64,000 bases of DNA from Numida meleagris (taxonomy: Eukaryota > Chordata > Aves > Galliformes > Numididae). Positions 1 to 13,100 of this stretch are shown piece after piece. The DNA lies in the NCBI RefSeq assembly GCF_002078875.1, contig NC_034438.1, forward strand, positions 19,887,965 through 19,951,964. The letters run 5' to 3'. Position numbers and translations under genes: made by a program. The notes under the pieces were generated by a model. That model was not told where the DNA came from and did no database searches. It worked only from the letters and a program-made list of their open reading frames with translations. Numbering within the stretch: position 1 is the first letter of the stretch; every line of letters begins with the position of its first letter.

Positions 1-993
1 GGGGAAAGGTTTGCTGAGGGGATATTATTAGCAGTCTACAAAAACAGTAACAGTGTAGCAAAAGTGATTTATACATTAAAAATCAAGGAAAAAATGGTGT
101 TCTTTTAAAAGCCAAGTTAGTTCAAACAAAGTATATATTTTTCTGTGTTATATAACTTGTGAAACTTTGTTAGTGGCCTGTAAGGAGGCCAGAAGTGATT
201 GAATACATTTATGGAAGATTCTTCTACTTCATTGTTGCCTTTTTTTCTAAAGATGGAAGTTTTTTGAAAATCTATTCTACAAAAGCCTTAACTGAAAAAC
301 AACAGTTTACAAATATCTGATAAAACTATTAGTAATTACACAAAAGTAGCGTTCAGCTAGGCTCAGTTTTCTCAAGTAGTGGTATTGCAAAATAGCCAGT
401 AGTTTCCAATTTAAGAATTCAAACCTTTGTAAAAATCATTCAACCAAAAAACAACAATAAAAACAACCAGAAACCTGTTATCAATCTGTGAATCTTTGTT
501 TGAGAACAAGAACAAAGATAAATCCTCCCCCTGATTCTCAGAATATATAAAAAGTTTCAGAGTGTGCTAAGATCCAAAGATTAACTTCTTTCTTGATGTT
601 TAACATAATTTAGGCATTTACTCATTTGTTATTTGTGAGAACTGTGGCTTTTCTGAGAAAGAGTATGTGAATTCTGAGAAAGAGACCAGTGAATATTGTT
701 TAGGGAGGTGTTTTGTTTAGAACTTTTTTCTTGCAGACTGTTGATAAGCTGCTCATTCCAAAAACAAACGAACAAACAAAAAAAAACCTTGCATAATTTT
801 CTGAAGACTTGTTGAGAGAAAACTCAAGCATTTTCATATATGAAATGAAGTTCAGTGTCTGATGTCTTAAATGGATGTTTACACATGTGAATAGAACAGT
901 ATCACAGATCTTTTTCAGTTCTATTCTCAAAATGCTTAAGTTAAGGTTTCTGAAGCATTTAAGCTTTCTAAAAATTGTTATTTACTGTTACAG
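1..993 (+). other. IPO11: IPO11 intron (3' part, upstream of first exon in window)
   Basis: AT-rich non-coding sequence that ends in a polypyrimidine stretch and a CAG acceptor at 991-993, directly before the first recognisable importin-11 exon. I see no coding exon, RNA gene or clear transposon in it. The donor lies outside the window. Confidence 0.8.
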
Positions 994-1109
994 GGCCTGG
1001 GAGCAGAAAGCAAAAATCTCTATCCTTTTCTACTTCCAATTATTCAGCTAAGTACAGATGTTTCCCAGCCTCCACATGTCTATCTTCTGGAAGATGGTTT
1101 AGAGTTGTG
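994..1109 (+). CDS. IPO11: IPO11 coding exon (window exon 1)
   Basis: Encodes [12 protein letters not shown]...LEDGLELW. The acceptor is tactgttacag and the donor is gtaagaat. It starts in phase 0 and ends with TG, which the next exon completes as TGG (Trp). The sequence matches the importin-11 HEAT-repeat region that contains the [15 protein letters not shown] motif. Confidence 0.96.
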
Positions 1110-4100
1110 GTAAGAATGTTCTTTTTCAAATTCTAAGTGTTTAATTTTTTTTATATCCCCAGAAGAAAAGAAGGAATATAACTCTTAATACAGTTAAGCC
1201 TTCTGTTTATGTTCTGGATGACTTAGCTCAACATCATCTTATATTTTCTCAGAAGAATCGAAGTTAAGAAGTCAATAAAAGAAGCATGATTAACTAGTTC
1301 AGTAGGAAATCCATTTTCAGATAGTTCGTAGCAAGCTATGGTTTTATATTGATGATAAGCAGCAAGACAAAGCTGAGACTCAGTGTAATGTGCATACTGA
1401 ACTAACAATTTGACACACTTGACTTGAGCACAGTAACCCAATGACTGTCAGAACTGGTTGATGGAAGAGATGCTGGAGTTCACATGGATAAAATGCAGAA
1501 GCTACTTTTACAGGTCTCATGCTCTCTGGTGACTGAAGATAAAAGGCAGCCCTGTTATCTGCTTGCTGTAGGGCTATTTTGCTAATGCTTCTGATGCAGC
1601 TGACATTCTGAAGGGAGGAAACTGTTATCTAGTCCAAATTCAGAACATTATTATTTTCCAGTAGAGTAAGCATGTATTGAGCTTGTCTTGAAATAGAAAG
1701 GGATTCCTGAGATCTGATTTGTAGATAAGCATTTGTAGTTCAAATGCCTAACCCCAAAAAGATCTATTTTATGTAAGGCAAAAGTAAGGTTTATAATGGT
1801 GTTGGTGAGAGGGGAACAACTTTGAAGTGCGTTACTTAAGTTTCAGTTCACAATATTTAAGACAAGATATAAGATATCAGATCAGGACTTCCGTGTTACT
1901 GATCTTGAGATGATTATTCCAATGCCTATGCTGGAGATTGTATACATGCTATTTTAAGATGTTCCAGAGCAGGCATGTCCAACCTGTGGCCCACATGTGG
2001 CCCTGGACAGGTAGTAATTAGCCCGGTCCCCTGTTGCTGCACAGTCATAGAGACTCTTCCCCACCAAGCGGCCTGGACCCAGACGGGGTGCCCATCACTC
2101 AGCAACAACCAAAACATCGGCCCATGTTCTAGAGCATCAGAGTGATCTGGCTGGAGCTGGCAGACGTAGATGGGACTCTAACTGCTTTCTAAAAGAAAAG
2201 CAGGAGGCCAACTAAGATATTTACATAACATAGAACACTGTATAAATTCAGTAATCCCACACCTAGTCTCTGAACATAAGCTGGAATACGTTGCTGTGGC
2301 TTTAAGCATGAATTTAATACATACTCTTCTCAAATGTGAGGAATTTTAAGCTGATATAAATTGTGGGACCATATAGTTCTGGTTTTATGGTAATCAATGC
2401 ATTATTTTAGGCCCCAAAAAATGTGGGGGAAAAAATTAGTCTTGAACTGTTTGCCACCACAGCTGTTCCTTGGAAGTGTGTAGCACTGCACATGCTGTCC
2501 TTACAATAGCAAAACACATCAGAACAGTGTTCCTGTTCTTGACAAGAGCCAAGCCTCTACCAATACTTATGCTGTGAAGAGCTTACAGTAGACTTGAAAT
2601 ATGCTTCAGGCAATTGTTACGCATTATTTGTGGTTCCTAGAAGGTACAGTACTTTACATCTGTCAAAGCAATTAGTTAATGTTTTTGTAAATCATATAAA
2701 GCATTTAATTTCATCTATTCTTAGGTTAGTGACATTGGAAAATAGCCCATGTCTTACACCTGAGCTCCTAAGAATATTTCAGAACATGTCAGCCCTTCTT
2801 GGTGAGTCTTTTACTAATAAAATTTCTGAATTTTTTCCTACCACTAGGGGTGTTCATGCATTAAATAATGCCACTGTGGGTGCAAGAGCTAAGGAGTTAG
2901 CAAAATTGTAACTATTCAGAAATGAGGAACAGGCTTTTGTTTGACTTTCTTATCTTCTTTAATATTTTTGTGTACTTGCTGGAATTGTGGGTTGTTGTTT
3001 TTTTTTTTTAAATTAAATTGAAGCTTCTTTGTACCAAGGAAACAAATTTCAGTTTGTCATTTGAGATTTTTAAAGAATTCCTGAAAATTTAACACAAAAC
3101 TTGCTGAGTTTATTGATACGGATTAATGGGGTATTTTGCTTGCTCTGTGTAAAACCAGTGATTTCCAGTCTGAAGAATTGAAGTTTGAATTAGGCTTTCC
3201 ATTATTCAGACAGTAACTATGTAGGAAGTTTTCAAACACTACAAACTTTTGAAATTGTGTTTGGCAAACAGCACTGAAATTAAAAACAGTCATTTTGCCT
3301 TGTTCCTTGTTCTGATTAATAAAAGTTACTGTATTATGCTGATAGCATAAATAGTACAGTTAAGTTAGGCCAGCTTTCCTTCAGGTGAGGTTTTGTACAG
3401 GCTTTTGTCAATATTTTTTCTGTCAGAGATGGAGTTGAGTGGTGAATGCACAACAGCCCTTGCAGTGTGTAGTTATAAACCAATTTTCTTCTGTACTACT
3501 TTACTTCTTGATGGTTTTTCTGAGAAACTTTTGTTTTCTGAGTATCCTGTCAGGCAGAAATTTTGATTTCTGTGGGCCAAAAAAGTGCATCCATTGGCTG
3601 GAAAACAGAAACCATTTTGGTACGTACTGGCCTTCAATTCGCTGTTATTTATATCAGGGGAATCTGTCTGAACTACCTCCACATATCATAAATATGACAA
3701 CGTGGTGTTGAGATTATACTTTGTTAAAACCTTGTAGTTATAGAAATGACAGTATTTCTAGTATCCCAGATCCTTTCTGAAAATGTGTTGATCAATGGTG
3801 ACTCTGCAAGTTAGTTATAGAACTAAGACTTAGTAGTTATTTAGTAGTTTCTCCAGTATACAAGTGGCTGAAACTTAAAACATTTAAGAAAAATCACTCC
3901 ATCCTCATCCTTCCCACCACAGTGATGTAACCGTCAGAACAAGGTAGTTTAACTGGGAAGGTTTGTTTTGTTTTATTTTCCAGATACATCTGAAAGAGGT
4001 TTTCATATTCAGTTCAGAGCCAAACTTAGCACAGGTGGGATCTCATGAGGGCAGACTATAAAAGAATTGCTAAATGTACTACCCAGGCTGATATATTGGA

Positions 4101-7100
4101 ATCTTTTGATGAGAGTGTTGGATAGATTACTTAAAAAATAGTCTCTTTTCAAGTCAAGATATTTAAATATTCAAAATGAGTGATAGCAAGGCATAACGTG
4201 TGCAAACACTGAGATATTAACATAGTTGTGCGTTCAGAGTTCTTGAGTGGCCTTGTCAGACAACAGACATCTTTCTTCTTTTCCTTCTCATTATAAAGAG
4301 AATTAACTGCTCAAAGTCCCTAGAACTTTTTCAGTGTTATAGTGGATAACCAGTCATGTTTCTGTCATAGGGTATTTTCTGTAGAAACTTTGCTTCATAT
4401 ACGTCATTAGATGTAAGCCACAGTTTCGTACAGACTGTGCGCATTTTAGCTGTGGAACACACACCAGTTCTTAGCCACCTGCTGGTGCTTGTTTAATCTG
4501 ATAAGGAATTCTAACCAAAACTTTTAATAAAATCTTTTCCTGTTCTCTCTCTCTTTTTTTTTTTTACCAGAATATTAATTAAAGGTGGCAGAACAGGACT
4601 CTGCGTAATTCACCAAAAAAAGTCTATCTCTTAGACTGTTTTTAAGCAAACGTAGCAAGCTGTTGAAGGTGTTTTGGTGTTCTGTTTTGTTCTCAGACAG
4701 TTTGTTCTCAGAAGGTTGTTGTCTGTCTCCACTAGCATGAAACTCCTTGTGAAGATTGGAAACCTTTAGTTTTGCTACCAATTCTGTTTTTGTTCTGGAG
4801 TGTTTTTTTTTAACAGTGTTTCAGATGCTGCCTGAGGACATCTGTTTCTTCCTCTCTTTCTTAAAACTGTTGCTGTATACCGCCTCTTAAATCTATATGT
4901 TTTCTTTACTGCAGTACTCAAGATATGGCCTAATGCTCAGTGTGTTTTAGTCTAGAAGCTCAATGCTATTTGGTTTTGTATCTAGATCAGAAGATCAGGC
5001 CTGCAATCATTACTTCACTCATTCTACTCAGCATTTGCTGACTCAAATATACTGATGCAAATAGGAGAGATGTTTTTTCAGTAGTTGCAGGTCTCTTAAG
5101 CATATGTTTCATTTGTTCTGTCTTCAATATCTTCTTAGCCAACTATCACAATGAAAACTTCATTTTCATTTTTTTCTTGATTAGAATTAGGTTTTGAAGT
5201 CATATTCTTGTGGTTCCATCTGAGACAATGATAGCTGAACTTGATAATCTCTTTTCTGATTTTCCCGTCAGGGAGACAGTACTTAGTCTAACAACTTTTT
5301 TTTCTATTTGTAATCATCTGGCACCTAAGTGCTATATGAGGAAAATCATTTTAGAAATGAACTATTTTCGTGGTATTTCAGTTTGAGTATGAGTTTCTGA
5401 ATTGTAATTTCTTTTTCTTTTCCAGAGCTGAGTTCAGAAAACCTCAAAAATTGTTTTAAGATCATCAATGCCTATGTTTTCTTATCATCAACTGAGTTTT
5501 TACAGGTACGTTGCCATTTTATAAATGCCACCATAGTCGAACTGGCAAGCTACTGTTTTTTCCTTTTTTAAATTTTTTTTTAAACTCATGTTGGGAAGCA
5601 TCAGTCATATACCAACATTTTTACTCTTGTTCATTTCTGTATTTATAAGCATGTTATTTGGGTGCAAGCTCTTCATGGCACATGGTGAACACCCAATAGA
5701 ATCAGATTTCAGAAAGATTAGAATTAATGTGACTAATTAAGTAGTTTCCTTCCTGAAAAGGTCCTTTGCAGAGTAGTAGTTGTTACTCTGTTAACAGATT
5801 AAAGTTATGATCGTAAATTCTATCAATAAATGAACAAGAGACATTATGCCATGTCTTCAGTCCTCCTCTGTTAGAAAATTCACTGAAATTGTTTTGGAAT
5901 TTATACACAGATATAAAATATATAATAGCTTATTTATCTTTTAATTTCAGACATATGCTGTTGACTTGTGTCGATCATTTTGTGAACTCTTAAAGGACAT
6001 AACTACTGAAGGTCAAGTTCAAGCTTTAAAGGTAGAGTACTGAGAAAATGATAACTACTTAGATATACATCTCTGACGATCTGCATTCTTGCAAGAGTTT
6101 TGTCAGAATTAAGCAATGTTTTTAAATATGGTGAATGTAGAACATGTAGAAGAAAACAGTTTATTTTACACTCTGTATTACCGGAGTCAGTAGCTTTTTA
6201 AACTACGCATAAAGTGTGTGTACTGGGAGCGAAGTAGACGTATATTAAAAAAAAAAAAAGACCCTACATGCATTATTTTTACCCAGAGGAGGATACTGTA
6301 ATCCCAAACAGAGCACTGTAAAAAATAAATAAATAAATAAATAAATCACCTGATATGCTGTTCCTGTACCATCTCTATAATGCTTTCTTTAAGTCATATG
6401 ATTCCACGGTTTTTTTTCTTAATATAATTCTAAATTAATCTGAGCCCTCTTTATAGATGGATTTAGATTAAGAGTCCATGAGATCTTTCCCACTTTATGT
6501 AGATTACTAAAGAAAGGAAGTTAGTGAGGTCTTGTACCCCTATGAAAGTGGGTTTTTCTAGAGCATGGTAGCAGCATATTTCAACAGCTATGTGATCAGT
6601 CCCTATGTGGCAAAGGTTATCTTATGCTTATAAAACCTTGAGGACACTGGTGCCACAAAACAAGAATTGTGTTTGGATCCAAGTAACCTGATTTAATGTG
6701 TGGCTGTCACTGCATTCATAAAAGTTGAAGAAGCTAATCTAGGCTGTTCAATTCTAGTTGAACTCTAAAATAGAGAGGACTACCAAAGCGTAAAATAAAA
6801 GGTGTTCACACTTATAATTGGATAATGAAAAGACAAAATTTATCGGACTGATTAGTTACAGAAGTTGTCCTTGTTTTTTAGCTTGTTTCAGAATTCAGAA
6901 AAAAATGTTTACTGTTACTTGAATCAGAATGCACCATTAAGAAGTGATTTGACCCAAAAAAAAATTTCAAAATTGTTCTCATGTATTATTAACCTTAGTT
7001 CATTTAGAGTGTTTCTAATCTTCATATGAAAAGGTAGATACTTGCCTAATTGCCATATCTAACCCTCCAGATCCTGAGATTCTTCTGTACCCTATAAGTC

Positions 7101-10100
7101 ATTATTGATCCCTTTGGTCATACAAACAACATTGGGAGCCTCTCTGGGCAGCCTGTTGCAGTGTTCTGTTAGCCTCACCATAAAGAAGTTTTTATTCATA
7201 TTTAAGTGGAACCTTCTATGTCCCATCTTGCACCCATTGTCCCTTGTCCTATCATTGGATGTCACTGAGAAGAGCCTGACTCCATCCTCCTGACACTCAC
7301 CCTTTACATATTTATAAACATTAATGAGATCAACCCTGAGTCTTCTCTTTTCCATGATAAAGAGACCCAGCTCCCTCAGACTTTCCTTGTAAGGGAGATG
7401 CTCCACTCCCTTAATCATCATTCTGGCTCTGTGCGGGACTCTCTCAAGCAGTTTCCTGTCCTTCTTGAACGGAGGGGCCTGGAACTGGACACAGTATTCC
7501 AGATGTGGTCTCACCAGGGCAGAGTTGACGGGTCACCAGTGCGGAGTAGCTCTTGTCTCTTCATCTCTGTCAGCAGTTTCTGGGCCAGTTCGGCCTGGTT
7601 CCGTGACTGTTGGAGTGGGGGGCCCACAGACCCAAGCCCCAAAAGAGGGAGAAAGCGGAAAAGTGGAAAAGGTAGGGAGATGGGCCTAAAAACAAAACAG
7701 CAGCAACGAGCTAAGAGAGAAAACTAATTTACTAAACATCCTATCAGAGCCTTACAGTATATGTGGTTTTAAAGGTTCAATTACAATTTTTATATGCACT
7801 TTTTGTCTAATTTATTTTTGTTCTTAAGGTCGTGGAAAATGTCCTAAAAGTAAATCCTATTTTGGGTCCTCAAATGTTCCAGCCTCTTCTGCCATCAGTG
7901 TTCAGGGGGATTATAGATGGGGAGGTAAGAGTCGCTAAACTTTTCTTCACTTTTCTTCACTTTTCCTTTTGACCAGGGAAGTACATTCCTTTGTCCAGCC
8001 CAGCTTACTCATGATGAAATTTCTCTTTTTCTCTAATTTTAAGAACATCTGGTAGATTTTTGACAGGTATTTTAAAAGTTCGTACATAGTAAAGTAGTTG
8101 TAGAAAAATTGAACATACTCATCACCAATTTTGTGATCTAGTTTTTATTTTAATGAAGTGCCACAAGTCTTATTTTGCTTTTCCTTCACTATTAACACTA
8201 AAAAGGTGCTATGATTACACTGGTAGCATTTAGTCAGATTCTTTATAGATGTTAAGGCATTTTGTCGTGCTTTTTTTAAAAAAATGATATACTACTTTTT
8301 AAGTGTATATGCACCAGAGAAAAATACGGTAGGAAGAAGATTGACTTGACCTTCTTTTTCTAATCGACATAACTAATATGAAGAGCTGAAGAATGTGAGA
8401 AGGCTTTGTGAGATGGAAGCAACTTTCTGATTTTGTTTATGTAGATGTCATTCTTCTTTCTCTCTGCATCCAACAAATTTGCATGTTGTGCAGAAAACAG
8501 TAAAATCTAATATGCTTCAACCTTGCAGTGCAAACAGGAGAAAAAAATTGTTCTACTGGCAGAATCAGTGAATGAAATTCTCTGTGTTACTAACTTTTGA
8601 TTAAAAAAAAAAATTCCACTTTTTTTCTTTTAAGTTGAAGATCTTCTCATGTCAGTATTTGACTGTTTTTGTATCCAACTAATACTACATAGCTATTTAG
8701 TTTTTGCTGTGCAAAACATATGAAAAAAGACTGTTTGAACAATCCTTTGTCTAGATGTTCTCAGGTATGTGTTTGCATTTTGGTTTTCAAGTAGGAAGTT
8801 CTGCAAAATCGTTACTGCTGTGTTATTAGACGCTGGATTTATCTGTAGCTTTTTGTAAAATGAAAAATGACAACAAAAGATAAACTAATGTTCATTACTC
8901 TATGTGTCTTAGGTTGCAACTATTTCAAAATTGGTTTTAACAGATTCTTATAGGTTCCCTCAGAAATAAGTGACTTCAGAAATTCTAAGCCTTTCTTAAT
9001 ATAACTAAAATTGTAAACAGTATTTTTAAACCATAATCAGTTTTAAATGTAATGTTCTAGCAATACAGTATGTTGCTCATTTTTAAGATGTAGGCTTTTT
9101 AATATAAATAACATCACCTTGCATGTTGTGGTAGCTATTTTGGAAGAAGCAGATCCTAGGTTGCCATAGTTTTCATATTGTGTCAGGAAATTTTCTGTTA
9201 ATGATAGCTCAATACTGTGTTTTGAGATAATTTTAAATTGTAATTTATAATTTAAAATACATAAGAGATGCATACAACTATTTTCCATATATTTTTGTGC
9301 TGTATGTTATTTTTTTAACATTTAATTGAACTATAAATGCTCTTTGTTCTGGTTGATTTTCATTTCAGAGATACCCAATGTTGATGTCTACTTATCTGGG
9401 GGTCATGGGTAGAGTTCTTCTACAAAATACAAGTTTTTTTTCATTGCTTTTGAACCAGATGGCATGTGAATCAGGCCAGGAGGTAAGGGTGTTTGTCTTG
9501 GTGTTTCAGCTGGATTGCTCATGGAAGTCACATTCGTTAAACTTGAAAGAACTTATCCCTGTGCTTTACATGTTTGTTCTTCCTTATTCCAAGCACATTA
9601 CCTTTCTCCTGCTTTGCTCCTTCTCCTGAACATCTTGTAACAAGTTTTCCATGTTCCTGCAATTTGCTTAAAACGTGTCATGAGAAATTTCATGCAGTCT
9701 GTAAATTCTCTTCCTGCTGCATCACACAGTAAACCATATAAGCTTGTTTAGTTTGCATTATGTTGCATGGTGAGAATTTATTTTTGTCCTGTCTTCAAGG
9801 GTTTTGCACCAGAGATAATGGTTTAGTCATCCTTCTGTGATAGATCCTAGGAACAGTTGGTTCAGTGTGCTCACTTTTCAGTGGAGTTCCTTTCCCAAAG
9901 TGTTTTGCTATGTTTTGTAGAAAAAATTATGAATTTTCTTATCCTAGGGTCTCAAACATTCAAAGGCAAGACTTTTTTAATCACTACCAGTGAAGATTGG
10001 GGGAAAAAAAAAAAAAAAAAAAAAGAGTAAATTTACACGTTTCAAGATTCTCATGTGATAACTGTTTGAGTAATTCAGTGTTCTGGCTCTGTGTTCTGTC

Positions 10101-13100
10101 TAGGAATTAAAAGCATTTCTAACTTCGAGGTTACAATAATAAGGGGTTCAGAGCCTCGAAGCACTATCATAAATAATTTAAGAAGAGGAAGCAAAACCAA
10201 ATTCATCTGTTGCTGTAGCTTCTGTCAGGTATACATAACTGTTTCTCATTGCAGTTGGACCAAATTCTTGGTAACATGATTGAAATGTGGGTTGATCGGA
10301 TGGATAACATCACTCAGCCAGAGAGAAGAAAACTTTCTGCTTTGGCACTGATTTCACTTCTACCTTCATTGAATAGGTGAGAGAATTTGAAATGCTCTAA
10401 AAAGGATACTTCAAAGCTGCTTAAGGTGGTTTATAAGACCTTTCACAATTCTGCACATTCATATTCAATTATAAGTGGTTTTATTACATCTTTATTTGGG
10501 GCTAAAGAAGCTTAAAATACAGAATTTTCATGCTACATACCTTGTATGGAACCTCACGGCAATATACCTATAAACTTTCTTCTGTTTCTTTCAAAATGTA
10601 ATTTAGCAAGAGTGAGGAAACAGCACAGTATTTTATTGCATATTCTCGTGTTAATATTTGACTAGCTACTTCTCTCATCTGTAGTTGTTTTATTTGGCTG
10701 ATTTGTCTTTTGGTGTCCTTTCCAGGGAGCAGTATTTGTTCAGTCCTGTTTTAAGTTGAGGGCAGATCTTAGTATTCATCCTGTTTTTCCACTTTATGAC
10801 GTTGAGTGGAAGAGTTGCTGTGAAAAGCTAAAAGAGTTTTTGTGCTGTTTAGCAAATAGCTTATCATATTCCCATTTGGCATGGTCATTAGTGGATAAAG
10901 GCATAAAAAAAATTATTAAATGAAAATTCTGAATAGTGTTACTCTGACATTGAAATTGTCACTAATGGGATTCTTGTGTAATTCTTGTTTAGATAAGAGT
11001 TCTGTTCATAATTATTTTCACATTATTCTTGTCTGCTTTAAAAGTCAGAAATACAGTATTGCATGAGTTTGTTTAATCTGACAAATTCCCTGAAAAATAT
11101 GAAGTATTTTCCAATAATAACTTAAGTGTTTCTTACAAATCACCAGGATAGACATCTAGCCAAAAGTGAACCAAGCAACTGCTTTCAGAAAGCTATTTTG
11201 TTTTTCAGTAAATGTAAATGTTATCACATATTTGAAACATTTTTTATAAGTTGTTTGTTAAAATCTAAATTGCTGAAATACGCACCTATCTTTCTACGAA
11301 GCGCTTTTCACAGAGAGGAAGGAAAAGAGTTTGTTTGGATAACGTTGTTATTTTGAACTACCTTAAGCTGATCTGAATTTCCTGCGGCATGAGCCAGTTA
11401 TTTCTGGCAGTTCTCAACATAATAAAACCTCTGCGAATGACGATTTTATTTTTCAGATATTCAAATTACTTAAGAATGCTTATTCTCCAGTAAAAACAGC
11501 TTCTTTTTACTGGACGTATCTCTGTAAAGGCTACAAACATTTTACTGGACAAGTAATAGGCTGCCAGAGCCAAACATCAATTCAGAACAAGTATGTGAAA
11601 CTGATTTTGTCGAGTGCTTGATCTTTCTACTGAACAGTGTGAGTCATTGTTCCGGACATTTCAGAGAAATTACATTACATATGCTTGTTGCATCTCACAT
11701 CTGAAGCTTCTGTTAAAATAAAATTTTTGAAAATTACACTTCTTTTGCAAGCCAATTTGCATTGCTTAAGCAAAAATATATTAAACTACAGTATTTAAGC
11801 TGGATATTATTTTTATTCATATAAACAACCTTCTCAAGAAAAGATGAGTAATTTTTCCTTTTGAAATACCTTATTAAGTAGATTCCTGATTAGGTATTTC
11901 TTCAGATATCCCCAGCAAGTACAAGATTTCTCAGCTGCAGAGGCAGAACAGGTTTTGTGTCCTGAGGATGGCAGCAAGGCTGGCTTTAGGGATAAAATGT
12001 TGGTGACTGTTCGATATTGTACCTCTAAACTGTATAGTGTTCATTCATTGTATTTAAGTAGTTTTCTAGTTAGTGGTCAAGTTCACAAGCGTATGTGGAT
12101 GGACTTGGGACTTTCTGCATTTTTGGTGAAGTGATAAGTACGATGGGAAATAGCTGCAGTGCAGTTGCAACTCACAGTTGTTCTCAGTCCGGTCGGTTGG
12201 CTTAAGCAGGTTATAAAGTGACAGTTTATTAGCTAAACTATAGCTTTCTTGTGTAGGCAATATCATTCAGTTGTAAGCAATGACCCCTTCCATTTATCAT
12301 GTGTGCATATAGTCCATCAGTCCAGCATCCTGTTTATCTTCCTGCTCGCAGCTGCACATTGTGGTAGGTTTTAGGAGTTCATATAAAAAAAAAAAAAGAA
12401 AAAACAAAGTAGAAAGAGCAATGATTGTGTTTCTTTCCTGAGTTCTGTGTTGCAGCACCTTTTCACTTAGCAGTAATTTCCTGGTTTTGCACGTTTGTTT
12501 TTTGCATAAACTAAATGCTACCCAATTACCTAATTATTTGCTTTTGCTATCTGAATCTGACCACTCAGATTGTTAGAATCTTTTGACTGAGACATTCTCC
12601 ACATTCATTTTTCTAGCTTTTTTTTTAAAAAAAGGATCTTTATCTGATTTGAGTAACTGTAGTGTCTAGCAAAAAGATTCAGACAGCAGGGTTACACTTA
12701 AAGAGTAATGTTCTCTCTGTGCGCGACACCTGAGGGGGAAATACATGCAGGCACACAATAGCTTGAATGTTGATGGGTGCTTTTTATTTCAAAAAGCATA
12801 GAAGGATTTTGATGGGAGAGAATCACGTCAGAGCTAGGATCTGAGACGTGAGAGGACCCAGCAACCAGCATTCCTGAGAATGAATACATTCCCAGATGTC
12901 ATTAATTCTTACTCAGATTTAGTCAAATTCTGGTTGTCTAAAATCTTAATTGTTTGTTTGTTATCCCAGCGTTTCAGGAATGTTCTGTTAATAGAGTACA
13001 TGTAATTGAGTTTGATTAGATATGCCCTTGCTCCCTAAAACAGTGGCTACTGAACATGATCAGGAGTAGCGGTGTAAGTCACTGCTGTGGCAGGGGCTAC

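Larger units (their letters stand above)
6032..7828 (+). other. IPO11: IPO11 intron between window exons 4 and 5
   Basis: 1,797-bp intron containing an AAAT microsatellite (6,323-6,346) and an antisense CR1 LINE fragment (about 7,090-7,530). The remainder is AT-rich with no recognised feature. Confidence 0.85.

Noticed and set aside
12300..12360. Possible ancient LINE fragment (gtccatcagtccagcatcct)
   Set aside because: The similarity is too short and degraded to assign to a family by eye.
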